Shown here: one piece after another, positions 44,621 through 54,370 of the stretch
Layout of the letters: each line of letters starts with the position of its first letter
Numbering within the stretch: the stretch's first letter is position 1
Source of the DNA: Nitrobacter sp963807355
Lineage (GTDB): Bacteria; Pseudomonadota; Alphaproteobacteria; Rhizobiales; Xanthobacteraceae
Direction of reading: 5' to 3'
Assembly: GCA_963807355.1 (NCBI GenBank)
Contig: CAWEBX010000010.1
Span: 1 to 64,000 of the forward strand
DNA length: 64,000 bases
The notes under the pieces: generated by a model
Database searches by the model: none
Seen by the model: only the letters and a program-made list of their open reading frames with translations
Told to the model about the DNA's origin: nothing
Made by a program: the position numbers and the translations under genes

Positions 44621-46012
44621 ATGCTATATCCAAATCTAGACGTTTCCGAGATGTTTGTGGAACGGCAGGCGCAGCGCAGCGCGATGCATGTCCGCCACCT
44701 CAATGAACAGCTTGTCAGGGTTCTGAAGACCATCGGCTACGACGTTGGTTTCCAAAGTGGGCAGGGCCAATATCTGGTCGATCGCGAGGGCGCACGTTAC
44801 CTTGATCTACTGAGCGGATTTGGCGTTTTTGCGATTGGTCGGAACCATCCTGTGTTGCGGAATGCCCTGAAAGGCGTCCTCGACAGTGATCTCCCCAATC
44901 TTGTGCAAATGGATGTCTCCACGCTGGCCGGTGTTTTGGCTGAGCGGCTGCTCGTTCACGTTCCCTACCTCGACAAGGTCTTTTTTGCGAATTCCGGAGC
45001 GGAAAGCGTCGAGGCCGCCATCAAATTCGCGCGTGTCGCCACCGGACGGACGGGCATCGTTTACTGCGATCACGGCTACCACGGACTGACCTATGGCGCG
45101 CTCTCGCTGACAGACGACAAGAATTTCCGCGGCGGATTCGAGCCGCTGCTGCCCGATTGCAAAGTGATTCCCTTTAACGATCTCGCCGCGCTGGAGCAAA
45201 CGTTGTCGTCGCGCCAGATCGCGGCCTTCATCGTCGAGCCGATCCAGGGCAAGGGCGTCAACATGCCCACCGATGAATTCCTGCCGGGAGCTGCTGCGCT
45301 GTGTCGGAAATATGGCACGCTGTTCGTGGCGGATGAGATTCAAACCGGCATCGGCCGGACCGGACGGTTTCTGGCCGTCGAGCACTGGAACGTCGAGCCG
45401 GATATGGTGTTGCTGGCGAAGGCGTTGTCCGGCGGTCATGTGCCGATCGGCGTGGTGCTGACCCGCAAGCACATCTTCGACAAAATATTCAACCGGATGG
45501 ATCGCGCCGTCGTGCACGGCTCGACGTTCGCCAAAAACGATCTCGCGATGGCGGCAGGCATCGCCACGCTTGAAGTGCTGAAGGCCGAGAAACTGGTCGA
45601 GAACGCGGCGCGGCGCGGCGCGGAATTGCAATTGGCGCTCAACCGCATGGTGCCGGGTTACGAGCTTCTGAAGGAGGTCCGCGGCAAGGGCCTGATGATC
45701 GGCGTTGAGTTCGGGCCGCCGAAATCGCTGCGACTGAGGGCATCGTGGAATCTGCTGGAGACTGCCAACAAGGGCCTGTTCTGCCAGCTTATCACCGTGC
45801 CGTTGTTCAAGGATCACAAGATACTCACCCAGGTTGCCGGTCACGGCAGCCATACGATCAAGCTGCTGCCGCCACTCATCATCAATGATGAAGATTGCAA
45901 GTGGATCGAGACCTCATTCGACAGCGTCATTGCCGCAAGCCATCAGGTTCCGGGCGCGATCTGGTCACTCGGCAAGACTTTGATGGATAATGCCGTTCGC
46001 AAGTCGGCGTGA
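44621..46012 (+). CDS. hpnO: Hopanoid aminotransferase HpnO
   Basis: The 463-residue class III PLP aminotransferase has the binding Asp in FVADEIQTGIGRTG (Asp238) and PLP Lys267 in LLAKALSGGHVPIG. FANSGAESVEAAIKFAR is the PLP phosphate region. HpnO converts a C35 hopanoid aldehyde to aminobacteriohopanetriol (established in R. palustris). Its location beside hpnN distinguishes it from acetylornithine or other class III enzymes. The coding sequence is intact. A likely -35 (TTGACG near 44586) lies upstream. Confidence 0.88.
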   Translation: MLYPNLDVSEMFVERQAQRSAMHVRHLNEQLVRVLKTIGYDVGFQSGQGQYLVDREGARYLDLLSGFGVFAIGRNHPVLRNALKGVLDSDLPNLVQMDVSTLAGVLAERLLVHVPYLDKVFFANSGAESVEAAIKFARVATGRTGIVYCDHGYHGLTYGALSLTDDKNFRGGFEPLLPDCKVIPFNDLAALEQTLSSRQIAAFIVEPIQGKGVNMPTDEFLPGAAALCRKYGTLFVADEIQTGIGRTGRFLAVEHWNVEPDMVLLAKALSGGHVPIGVVLTRKHIFDKIFNRMDRAVVHGSTFAKNDLAMAAGIATLEVLKAEKLVENAARRGAELQLALNRMVPGYELLKEVRGKGLMIGVEFGPPKSLRLRASWNLLETANKGLFCQLITVPLFKDHKILTQVAGHGSHTIKLLPPLIINDEDCKWIETSFDSVIAASHQVPGAIWSLGKTLMDNAVRKSA

Positions 46013-46073
46013 CGCCCTTTCGTCGGCTGAAAATGCTTTAGCGAAGATCCTCGCAACCCGATCGGAAACAAAA

Positions 46074-47243
46074 ATGCCTATCGTCAACCGCGTTGCCGAT
46101 CTGCAATCCGAAATCGCTGGCTGGCGCAGGGATATCCACGCGCACCCGGAGCTTCTGTACGACGTTCCTCGCACCGCCGCGTTCGTGGCTGACCGCTTGC
46201 GGGAATTTGGCTGCGACGAGATCGTGACCGGGCTCGGCAGGACCGGCGTCGTCGGCGTCATCAAGGGCAGATGTCCCGCTGGTGGGGAAGTCAAGGTGAT
46301 CGGTCTGCGTGCCGATATGGACGCGCTGCCAATTCAAGAGGAAACCGATTTACCTTACGCGTCGAAGACAGCCGGCAAGATGCATGCCTGCGGCCATGAC
46401 GGCCATACGGCGATGTTGCTCGGTGCTGCGCGTTATCTCGCGGAGACGCGGAATTTCGCCGGCGAGGCGGTCGTGATCTTTCAGCCGGCGGAAGAGGGCG
46501 GCGCAGGTGCCGCGGCGATGATCAAGGACGGGCTGATGGATCGTTTCAGGATCGATCAGGTCTATGGCATGCACAACAATCCTGGACTGCCGCTCGGCGC
46601 CTTCTCCATCCGGCCGGGGCCTATCATGGCGGCGACCGACAGCGTCGATTTCAGGATCGAGGGCCACGGCGGCCATGCCGCGCGTCCGCATCTCTGTATT
46701 GATCCGGTGCTGGCCGGCTCGCAGCTTGTCGTTGCCCTGCAATCGATCGTGTCGCGCAATGTCGATCCGTTGGAATCGGCGGTGGTTTCCGTATGTGAGT
46801 TCCACGCCGGCAGTACCAGCAACGTCATTCCCCAAACGGCCGAGCTGCGCGGAACGGTCCGCACCCTGAGGGCGGATATTCGCGACTTGATGGAAAAACG
46901 GATTCGAGAGGTCGCCGCCGGCGTGGCGCTGACGACCGGCGCCCGGATCCATGTCAAATTCAGGCACGGCTATCCGGTCACGGTGAATCACCCCGAGCAG
47001 ACAGATACCGCGATCAGGATCGCGAAAGAGATTGCTGGCGATAACAATGTACACGGGACGCCCCCGATGATGGGCGCGGAGGATTTCGCCTATATGCTGG
47101 AAGCGCGGCCCGGCGCCTTCATCTTCATCGGCAATGGCGATAGCGCGGGCCTGCATCATCCCGCTTACAACTTCAACGACGACGCCATCGTGTACGGCAC
47201 GTCGTACTGGATCAGGCTGGTCGAGACCACGCTGGCGGCATAA
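46074..47243 (+). CDS. M20-family amidohydrolase (hippurate hydrolase-like)
   Basis: The 389-residue peptidase M20D protein shows the metal ligands in MHACGHDGHTAMLLGAA (Cys/His), AEEGG (Glu) and the IHVKFRHGYPVTVNH C-terminal part, with a lid domain at about residues 180-290. GLRADMDALPIQEE and GAEDFAYMLEARPGAFIFIGNGD are family marks. It would hydrolyse N-acyl amino acids or similar amides. ATG 46074 (MPIVNRVADLQ) is preferred. It follows hpnO by 61 bases on the same strand and could be cotranscribed, but has no clear hopanoid role. Confidence 0.9.
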   Translation: MPIVNRVADLQSEIAGWRRDIHAHPELLYDVPRTAAFVADRLREFGCDEIVTGLGRTGVVGVIKGRCPAGGEVKVIGLRADMDALPIQEETDLPYASKTAGKMHACGHDGHTAMLLGAARYLAETRNFAGEAVVIFQPAEEGGAGAAAMIKDGLMDRFRIDQVYGMHNNPGLPLGAFSIRPGPIMAATDSVDFRIEGHGGHAARPHLCIDPVLAGSQLVVALQSIVSRNVDPLESAVVSVCEFHAGSTSNVIPQTAELRGTVRTLRADIRDLMEKRIREVAAGVALTTGARIHVKFRHGYPVTVNHPEQTDTAIRIAKEIAGDNNVHGTPPMMGAEDFAYMLEARPGAFIFIGNGDSAGLHHPAYNFNDDAIVYGTSYWIRLVETTLAA

Positions 47244-47288
47244 GGTGCTTTGCACACAGAAACTGCTACGCGACGCTACCAGCGGCCA

Positions 47289-47794
47289 TCACGCCGCCTT
47301 GTCGCGCTGCAGTTGTGTCGCGGCAATTTTCAGATCGCCGACAAAGCGCTCATATTCGCGGGCTCTGGCGTCCTGATCCGGCAGCCGCAGCAGATAGGAC
47401 GGATGCATTGTCACCAGCGCCTTGCGTCCGTCGGCCATGTGATCAGCCGTCCACGTGATTTGTTGATTGGCGTGATCTTGCCGAACACGCTTTGCGCCGC
47501 GGTCGCGTCCAGCGTCACCACCAGCGCCGGATTGATTGGCCAGCTCGCGCTCATACCATTGGCGGCACGCCCTGATTTCCGGCGTGTTCGGCTTCTGGTG
47601 CAGTCTGATCTTGCCGCGCGGCACGAACTTGAAGTGATTCACGGCATTGGTAACGTAAACCTTCTTGCGGTCGATTCCGGCTTCCTTGAGTGCGCGGTCA
47701 AGCATCTGTCCCGCAGCTCCGTGCCGCTGGAGGCGCAGGAAGCGTCGTATTTCGCGGCGTCAGCCAGGATTTCCAGCTTGCGTAGCAGCTCCAT
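47289..47794 (-). pseudogene. Fused remnant of a DNA-repair radical SAM gene and a UdgX-like uracil-DNA glycosylase gene
   Basis: From the ATG at 47792-47794 the first 25-29 residues (MELLRKLEILADAAKYDASCASSG) are the N-terminus of the putative DNA modification/repair radical SAM protein. The sequence then jumps, near 47718-47732 and with a frame change, into the second half of a UdgX-like glycosylase (QMLDRALKEAGIDRKKVYVTNAV, HFKFVPRGKIRLH, then MHPSYLLRLPDQ). The bulk of both genes is gone. The glycosylase part has further frame changes near 47556 and 47440. In relatives these two genes are neighbours, so one internal deletion explains it. The remnant is divergent from imuA across the SOS box. 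Confidence 0.8.
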
Positions 47795-47900
47795 GGCTCT
47801 CCAATCCTTTGGTTTCACAAACAAAAACGAGGTTGGCGATCTTGGCGAAAGCATCGCCGGAAAGTCCCGGTTGACTCTTGGCCTTGGCTGACATTTACTA

Positions 47901-47915
47901 GAACATATAGTGAAC
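47901..47915. promoter_or_regulatory. LexA (SOS) box
   Basis: GAAC at 47901-47904 and GAAC at 47912-47915 flank seven bases, matching the alphaproteobacterial SOS box GTTC-N7-GTTC read on the other strand. It sits between the repair-gene remnant and imuA, so it should repress both directions until DNA damage. Confidence 0.85.
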
Positions 47916-47962
47916 ATTTAGGCTTGTCATCGGTTCTGATGTCACGACGGATTTTTTTGATC

Positions 47963-48775
47963 ATGGCTGGACCCGAAAGCAGCGCAGGGAAGCTTGCGCG
48001 CCTGCGTGACCACATCGCGCGCATCGAGACCGATCACGGGGGCGGAATGCCGGGCCGAGCGGCGCTCGGTCACGGCGAGGTGGATGCCGTGCTGCAGGGC
48101 GGGCTTGCGCAGGGCGCAGTGCATGAGGTGTTCGCGGAGGGGCGGCATAGCGCGGCGGCGACAGGGTTCATCGCAGGTCTTGCGCAGCGTGTCGGCAAGG
48201 ATCGACCGCTGCTCTGGGTGCGGCAGGATTTTGCCGCGCGGGAATCCGGTGCGCTGTCGATGCGTGGATGGCGGGAGATCGGCCTCGACCCCTGTCTTTT
48301 GGTGACGGTCCATGCGCCGGATGTGGAGAGCGCGTTGCGGACAGCGGCCGATGCGCTGGCCTGCGATGCGCTCGGCGTCGTGGTCATGGAAATCTGGGGC
48401 GAGGCACGTCTGCTCGATCTCGTCGCCAGCCGCAGGCTGACGCTGGCGGCGCGGGCCTCCGGCGTTACCGGGCTGCTGCTGCGGGTGGCGGCAAGCCCGC
48501 TGCCTTCGACCGCGGAGACACGGTGGATCGTGCGCCCGGCGCGCTCGCCGCCAGGCGCGGCATGGCAGGCGTGGGGCGCCCCCATGCTCGAAACGCGGCT
48601 TGTCCGTAACCGTCATGGCCAGACCGGCCAATGGATCATGGAGTGGAAGTGTGATGAGTGCCTCTTCCGTGACGTCCCGTTCCATGGTTCGGAGACGCAT
48701 CCTCAGCCTGTGGCTGCCGCGGCTACCGACCGATCGTATCCGGCGCGAGTTATTGCGCTTCGGCGGGCTGGATGA
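47963..48775 (+). CDS. imuA: SOS mutasome protein ImuA
   Basis: The 270-residue RecA-like accessory protein includes LGHGEVDAVLQGGLAQGAVHEVFAEG, LLWVRQDFAARESGAL and GLLLRVAASPLPSTAETRWIV. It partners ImuB and DnaE2 in translesion synthesis. ATG 47963 gives MAGPESSAGKLARLRDHI; an upstream ATG (47939 region) is possible but closer to the SOS box. Its 3' end overlaps imuB by about 120 bases in another frame. The overlap encodes ImuA residues up to the stop at 48773-48775. No frameshift is evident up to the shared region. Confidence 0.88.
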   Translation: MAGPESSAGKLARLRDHIARIETDHGGGMPGRAALGHGEVDAVLQGGLAQGAVHEVFAEGRHSAAATGFIAGLAQRVGKDRPLLWVRQDFAARESGALSMRGWREIGLDPCLLVTVHAPDVESALRTAADALACDALGVVVMEIWGEARLLDLVASRRLTLAARASGVTGLLLRVAASPLPSTAETRWIVRPARSPPGAAWQAWGAPMLETRLVRNRHGQTGQWIMEWKCDECLFRDVPFHGSETHPQPVAAAATDRSYPARVIALRRAG

Positions 48776-50291
48776 AACATGTGACTCACAATCTAGCTCG
48801 GCAAAGACGAAGGGAAAGTTGCCCCATATTGTCGTTGCCAAACAAAACAACGCGCTGGTCGTCACCGCGCTGGATGATGTGGCTGCACGTCTCGGCCTTG
48901 CGGTCGGGCTGCCGCTGGCCAATGCCCGTGCGGTCTGTCCCGACATCGACGTGTTCGATGCTGACGAGATTGCGGACGAGCAAACATTGAACGGCATCGC
49001 CGACTGGTGCGACCGCTTCACGCCGCTGGTGGCGCTCGATCCGCCGCACGGTCTGCTGCTCGACATTACCGGCTGCGCGCATCTGTTCGGCGGCGAGGCC
49101 GCGTTGATGAATGCGCTGTGCGACGCGCTGAGGCGACGTGGCTTTGTTGTGAGCGCGGCGATCGCGGGCACACCGGTCTGCGCGCGAGCGTTGACGCGCC
49201 ATGCCCATGGCCGGATTATCGCGCCCGGCGCGGAGCTAGAAGCTGTTGCGCCGCTGCCGGTGTTCACGCTGGGGGCGGATGATGCGATCACGCGCGGGCT
49301 GCGCCGTGCCGGGTTGAAAACCATCGGCGATGTCGCTGCACGCGGCCGCCACGAGATCGCCGCGCGTTTTGGTGTCGCTTTCACAGCGCTCCTGGAACAG
49401 GCGCTGGGGCAAGGCGATATGCCAATTAATCCACGCAAGCCGCCGCCGGATTATATCGTCGAGAAGCGGTTTGCCGAGCCGATCACCACCGACGGCGCAA
49501 TCGCGATGACGCTGGCAGGTCTTGCGCGCACACTCATCGCCGCGATGGAAAAGCATAGCAAGGGCGCGCGGCATCTGGAAGCGAGTTTTTTCCGCACCGA
49601 CGGCGCGGTGCGAGTCATCGCAGTGGAGACCGGCCGCCCCGTTGCGCGCGGCGAACTCGTCGATCGCCTGTTCCGCGAGCGGCTCGATGCGCTGATCGAT
49701 CCGCTCGATCCTGGTTTCGGATTCGATCTGGTGCGGCTGTCCGCAGTGCGAACCGAGTCCGTTGTGCAGGAGCAGCGCGACCTCGATGCGCATGTTCAGG
49801 ACAATGACGAAGTGTCGGCGCTGATCGACCGCATTGCCGCGCGCATCGGCAGCCATCGCGTCATCGTGCATCTGCCACAGGATACGCATATTCCCGAACG
49901 CGAGTCGCTCTCATTACCGGCGCAACAGCATCTCGTGACGGCCATGCGCGCCGAGTGGCCCGCACGTATCGGGAACGAGCCGCCGCTGCGGCCGTTGCGG
50001 ATGTTTGCGCGGCCGGAGCCGATCGAGGTGAAGCTGGCGGAGGTGCCGGACAAACCACCGCGTCATTTCATCTGGCGGCGTGTCACTCATACGGTGGTTC
50101 GTGCCGAAGGTCCCGAGCGCATCGCGATGGAGTGGTGGCGAACGCAGGAGGCAAGGCCGACGCGGGACTACTTTCGCGTCGAGGATGAAAGCGGATTGCG
50201 GTTCTGGCTCTATCGCGACGGTCTTTATGAAGCGGCTGAGAACGGCGATACCGTACCGCCAAAATGGTTTGTCCACGGGCTGTTCGCATGA
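48654..50291 (+). CDS. imuB: Y-family DNA polymerase homologue ImuB
   Basis: The 545-residue protein starts MSASSVTSRSMVRRRILSLWLPRLPTDRIRREL and continues with DinB-like palm/finger features: GLPLANARAVCPDIDVFDADEI, DPPHGLLLDITGCAHLFGGE. As usual for ImuB, the catalytic Asp/Glu set of active Y-family polymerases is not intact, and it serves as the beta-clamp-binding hub for ImuA and DnaE2. It overlaps imuA at its 5' end, and its stop overlaps the dnaE2 start (ATGA), so all three are one operon. Confidence 0.92.
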   Translation: MSASSVTSRSMVRRRILSLWLPRLPTDRIRRELLRFGGLDETCDSQSSSAKTKGKLPHIVVAKQNNALVVTALDDVAARLGLAVGLPLANARAVCPDIDVFDADEIADEQTLNGIADWCDRFTPLVALDPPHGLLLDITGCAHLFGGEAALMNALCDALRRRGFVVSAAIAGTPVCARALTRHAHGRIIAPGAELEAVAPLPVFTLGADDAITRGLRRAGLKTIGDVAARGRHEIAARFGVAFTALLEQALGQGDMPINPRKPPPDYIVEKRFAEPITTDGAIAMTLAGLARTLIAAMEKHSKGARHLEASFFRTDGAVRVIAVETGRPVARGELVDRLFRERLDALIDPLDPGFGFDLVRLSAVRTESVVQEQRDLDAHVQDNDEVSALIDRIAARIGSHRVIVHLPQDTHIPERESLSLPAQQHLVTAMRAEWPARIGNEPPLRPLRMFARPEPIEVKLAEVPDKPPRHFIWRRVTHTVVRAEGPERIAMEWWRTQEARPTRDYFRVEDESGLRFWLYRDGLYEAAENGDTVPPKWFVHGLFA

Positions 50292-53200
50292 AGCATCCGC
50301 GCGACATTCCACCCTATGCCGAAATCGGCATTGCCACCAACTTCTCGTTTCTGTATGGCGGGTCGCATCCGCAAGAATATGTGCATCAGGCGAGCGAGCT
50401 GCGGCTGCCCGTCATCGGTATCGCCGATCGCAACACGCTGGCGGGGGTGGTGCGCGCCTACACGGAGCTGGGAAACCCCGAGGTTCGTTATAAGCCGCGG
50501 CTGCTGATCGGATCGCGTCTCGTTTTCATCGATGGGACGCCGGACATCCTTGTCTATCCCAGTGATCGCAACGCCTATGGCCGGCTCTGTCGGTTGTTGA
50601 CCCGCGGCAAGCGGGCCGCGGAGAAGGGCGAATGTCATCTGATGCTGGATGATCTGCTGGAATTTTCCGAAGGCCAGCTTCTCGTGCTGACTTTGCAGCA
50701 TCGTTTTGAAACGACGAAAGTCCTGAAAGTGCTGGACCGGTTAAGACAGGCTCGCGCGGACGGCGTCTGGCTCGCGGTAAGTCTGCTCTATCACGGTGAC
50801 GACCGGCGCCGTTTGCAGCGATTGCAGCGGGTCGCGGCCGCCGCCCGCGTGCCGCTGCTTGCGACCAACGAGGTGCTGTACCATCACCCTGCACGCCGTC
50901 CGTTGCAGGATGTCCTCACCTGCATTCGTGAAAAGATCACGATCGATGCCGTCGGGCGAAAGCTTGAATTTAATGCCGAGCGGTATCTGAAGCCGGCGCA
51001 TGAGATGGCGCGGCTGTTTCGTGATCTCCCGGAAGCGATCGCCGAAACGGTGGCGTTCGCTTCGCGCATCGCATTCACTCTCGATCAGCTTCAATATCAG
51101 TATCCGGACGAACCGGTGCCGCCCGGAAAAACGGCGCAGCGTCATCTTGAGAACCTGACTTGGGCTGGTGTCGCAAGATATTTCCCGGAAGGGTCGGACG
51201 ACAAGTTGCGTGCGGTGCTGCGCAAGGAACTCAACCTGATCGCCGAACTTAAATACGCTCATTACTTTCTCACCGTGCATGACATCGTGCAGTGGGCGCG
51301 CAGCCAGAACATCCTGTGCCAGGGGCGCGGCTCGGCGGCGAATTCGGCCGTGTGCTATGTGCTCGGCATCACCGCGGTTAATCCGGCTGAGACCGATCTT
51401 CTGTTCGAACGGTTCATCTCGAAAGAGCGGCTGGAGCCTCCGGACATCGACGTCGATTTCGAGCATTCGCGCCGCGAGGAGGTGATGCAGTATGTCTATC
51501 GCCGCTACGGCCGCCATCGCGCCGCGATCATCGCCACCGTCATTCACTATCGGCCGCGCAGCGCCATCCGCGATGTCGGAAAGGTGCTGGGGCTGACCGA
51601 GGATGTCACGGCGGCGCTCGCCGACACGGTGTGGGGGAGCTGGGGCGATGATGTCAGCGACATGCAGATCAGGCAGGCTGGGTTCGATCCACAAAACCCG
51701 ATGGTGCGCCGCGCCATTGCGCTTGCCACCGAGTTGATCGGATTTCCGCGTCATCTATCGCAGCACGTCGGCGGCTATGTGCTGACGCAGGATCGGCTCG
51801 ACACCTATGTGCCGATCGGTAATGCCGCGATGGACGATCGCACCTTTATCGAGTGGGACAAGGACGATGTCGACGCCATGCGGATGATGAAGGTCGACGT
51901 GCTCGCGCTCGGCATGCTGACTTGCATCCGCAAATGCTTTGATCTGATCGCCGAGCACAAGGGGAAGCGTTACGAGCTGGCGGACATTAAGTCGAGGGAC
52001 GACGACGAAGTCTATCAGATGTTGCAGCGAGGCGAATCCCTCGGCGTGTTCCAGGTCGAAAGTCGTGCCCAGATGAACATGCTGCCGCGGCTGAAGCCGC
52101 GCACGTTCTACGATCTGGTGATCGAGGTCGCCATCGTCCGTCCCGGGCCGATCCAGGGCGACATGGTGCATCCCTATTTGAAGCGGCGAGCCATGAAGCC
52201 GGAGGATATCGACTATCCCTATCCGAAGGGTGGCGACAGGAATGAACTACGCAACGTATTGCACAAGACGCTTGGTGTGCCGTTGTTTCAGGAGCAGGCG
52301 ATGCGCATCGCCATCGAAGCCGCGAAATTCACATCTGAGGAGGCCAATGGCCTGCGTCGCGCCATGGCGACGTTCCGCAACGTGGGAACCATCGGCACCT
52401 TTCAGGAGAAGATGGTCAACAGCATGATCGCCCGCGGTTATGATCCCGTGTTCGCGAAAAACTGTTTCGAGCAGATCAAGGGATTCGGGTCTTACGGCTT
52501 CCCCGAGAGCCACGCGGCGAGCTTCGCGCAGCTCGTCTATGTCTCGTCATGGCTGAAGTGTTTCCATCCCGACGCGTTTTGCTGCGGTCTATTGAATTCG
52601 CAGCCGATGGGCTTTTGCGCGCCGGCGCAGATCGTTGGAGATGCCCGCAAGAACGGCGTTGAGGTGCGATCGATCGACGTCTCGTTCAGCCATTCGCAGA
52701 ACACGCTGGAAGAGCGTGTGGGCGCGCATCACGCGGTGCGGCTCGGCTTCCGTCAGATCGACGGATTCAAGTGGGTTGATAGGGATGAGGAGTATTTGAA
52801 ACGAGACAAGATTCGGTCCCGGAATAACGAGTTAGACGACTGGAGCGAGCGGATTGTCGCGGCGCGTCAACGTTGTTCGTTCGCCTCCATTGAGGATTTT
52901 GCCCGCGCCACGAAATTGCCGAAGCGCGCGTTGATCCTGTTGGCTGATGCCGATGCTTTTCGCTCGCTCGGGCTCGACCGCCGTGCGGCGCTGTGGGCGG
53001 TGCGCCGACTGCCGGATGACATACCACTGCCATTGTTCGAAAGCGCCGTCGCGCGCGAGCTGCCGGACGAACATGCCGCGCCGCTGCCCGTGATGCCGCT
53101 GCCGGAGCAGGTGGTTGCCGATTACCAGACCATTCGATTATCGTTGAAGGGGCATCCGATGGAATTCCTGCGCGCGATGTTCACCCGCGAGCGCGTGGTG

Positions 53201-53650
53201 AGTTGCGCCGAGATTTGCCATGCCAATGACAGGCGGCGCGTCACATGTGCGGGCGTGGTGCTGGTGCGGCAGCGGCCGGGCAGCGCCAAGGGCGTCGTCT
53301 TCATGACGCTGGAAGACGAGACCGGAATTGCCAATATCGTGGTGTGGCCGAAGATCATGGAGCGTTACCGCAAGGAGGTGATGGGCGCGCGGCTGATCGA
53401 GGTGGAAGGCCATATCCAGAGCAGTCCGGAGCAGGTTGTACATCTTGTCGCAAGCAAGCTGACCGATCGCTCAACCGAGATGATGCATCTGGCGAACGAT
53501 GCGCTCGTGCCCAGGCATCTGCTGCCGCCGCCGGCCACACCGGCCGAGCCGTTCAACGACGACCGCCGCGAACACCCCGACAATCCGGCACAGAGAATTC
53601 GTCACCCGCGCAACGTGCGCATCCTGCCGCGCTCGCGGGATTTTCATTGA
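50288..53650 (+). CDS. dnaE2: Error-prone DNA polymerase DnaE2 (ImuC)
   Basis: The 1120-residue C-family polymerase begins with a PHP domain (PYAEIGIATNFSFLYGGSHPQEYV) and holds the catalytic acids in PPDIDVDFEHSRREEVMQY (Asp386, Asp388, Asp390). LCQGRGSAANSAVCYVLGIT and GFGSYGFPESHAASFAQLVYVSSWLK are DnaE-family signatures. Its length, the shortened C-terminus and the imuAB neighbours identify it as DnaE2 rather than replicative DnaE1. It performs mutagenic translesion synthesis under SOS control. Coding is intact. It ends with the DnaE2-type basic tail RHPRNVRILPRSRDFH. Confidence 0.96.
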   Translation: MKHPRDIPPYAEIGIATNFSFLYGGSHPQEYVHQASELRLPVIGIADRNTLAGVVRAYTELGNPEVRYKPRLLIGSRLVFIDGTPDILVYPSDRNAYGRLCRLLTRGKRAAEKGECHLMLDDLLEFSEGQLLVLTLQHRFETTKVLKVLDRLRQARADGVWLAVSLLYHGDDRRRLQRLQRVAAAARVPLLATNEVLYHHPARRPLQDVLTCIREKITIDAVGRKLEFNAERYLKPAHEMARLFRDLPEAIAETVAFASRIAFTLDQLQYQYPDEPVPPGKTAQRHLENLTWAGVARYFPEGSDDKLRAVLRKELNLIAELKYAHYFLTVHDIVQWARSQNILCQGRGSAANSAVCYVLGITAVNPAETDLLFERFISKERLEPPDIDVDFEHSRREEVMQYVYRRYGRHRAAIIATVIHYRPRSAIRDVGKVLGLTEDVTAALADTVWGSWGDDVSDMQIRQAGFDPQNPMVRRAIALATELIGFPRHLSQHVGGYVLTQDRLDTYVPIGNAAMDDRTFIEWDKDDVDAMRMMKVDVLALGMLTCIRKCFDLIAEHKGKRYELADIKSRDDDEVYQMLQRGESLGVFQVESRAQMNMLPRLKPRTFYDLVIEVAIVRPGPIQGDMVHPYLKRRAMKPEDIDYPYPKGGDRNELRNVLHKTLGVPLFQEQAMRIAIEAAKFTSEEANGLRRAMATFRNVGTIGTFQEKMVNSMIARGYDPVFAKNCFEQIKGFGSYGFPESHAASFAQLVYVSSWLKCFHPDAFCCGLLNSQPMGFCAPAQIVGDARKNGVEVRSIDVSFSHSQNTLEERVGAHHAVRLGFRQIDGFKWVDRDEEYLKRDKIRSRNNELDDWSERIVAARQRCSFASIEDFARATKLPKRALILLADADAFRSLGLDRRAALWAVRRLPDDIPLPLFESAVARELPDEHAAPLPVMPLPEQVVADYQTIRLSLKGHPMEFLRAMFTRERVVSCAEICHANDRRRVTCAGVVLVRQRPGSAKGVVFMTLEDETGIANIVVWPKIMERYRKEVMGARLIEVEGHIQSSPEQVVHLVASKLTDRSTEMMHLANDALVPRHLLPPPATPAEPFNDDRREHPDNPAQRIRHPRNVRILPRSRDFH

Positions 53651-53785
53651 GTTATTCGTTATGCCGGGCATAGCCGCCCGGAAGGAGAACGGCATTGCTC
53701 CGTTTGCATCCACCGTTTCTCCTTGAGAAATGGATTTGCCGCTTCAAGTTCGACAAATGCCGGCCTCAAGCCTGATCGTGCCCTC

Positions 53786-54073
53786 TCACTCCACTGACGC
53801 TCCGACCGGCGGTCCGCCCGGTGGGCGATGCAGGAAGGTGATCGTCGCGAACGCGCCAAGCCAGGAGCCGACCGCGGCGAAGGCCACATAGACCCAGTTC
53901 TCGGTATAGCTGATCACGGCGAAGGACGAGAGCAGGTACCAGATGCTGCTCCAGGTCGCCGCCGGGACGCGCCGTCGCGCCACCACGGCCGAGGTGAACA
54001 TCACATAAACGGCGTCGGTCGCCGCGGTAGCGAGTACGACACCCACGGCGGTCAAGGGATCAATAGCGGCCAT
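53786..54073 (-). CDS. Small integral membrane protein, unknown function
   Basis: The 95-residue protein has three hydrophobic segments: DPLTAVGVVLATAATDAVYVMF, WSSIWYLLSSFAVISYTENW and YVAFAAVGSWLGAFATITFL. It may be a three-helix inner-membrane protein. AAGGAG seven bases before ATG 54073 is a strong ribosome-binding site and fixes the start; the long open frame upstream is noncoding. Similar short proteins occur in Bradyrhizobium without known function. It is convergent with dnaE2. Confidence 0.75.
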   Translation of the reverse strand: MAAIDPLTAVGVVLATAATDAVYVMFTSAVVARRRVPAATWSSIWYLLSSFAVISYTENWVYVAFAAVGSWLGAFATITFLHRPPGGPPVGASVE

Positions 54074-54370
54074 GACAGCTCCTTGCATTCGCATAAACAT
54101 GAAATAGGGCCGGTGCGCTGTCCCGCGCCGTATCGCATCGGCAGTTGATGTTGGATGGCAAATATTAATGCGCCGGTATGCATTTTGCTGGAAATCAACG
54201 TTGCGATCGGCGCCGATATTATCCGTGTCTCTATGAATCCGGCTGAGAACGTTATTGATTATCGTCCGCTTCATACCCGAAAACGAAGACGCCGCCGGTA
54301 CAAATAACGTATTTCATTTCTTGCGGCGGGTGACATAACCCACAGTCGGACCATTTACGGAGAAGCAGGT

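Noticed and set aside
47942..49438. Open frame of about 500 codons on the minus strand opposite imuA and imuB
   Set aside because: It is a shadow of the two well-supported sense genes; composition is Ser/Arg/Pro-rich with no domain.
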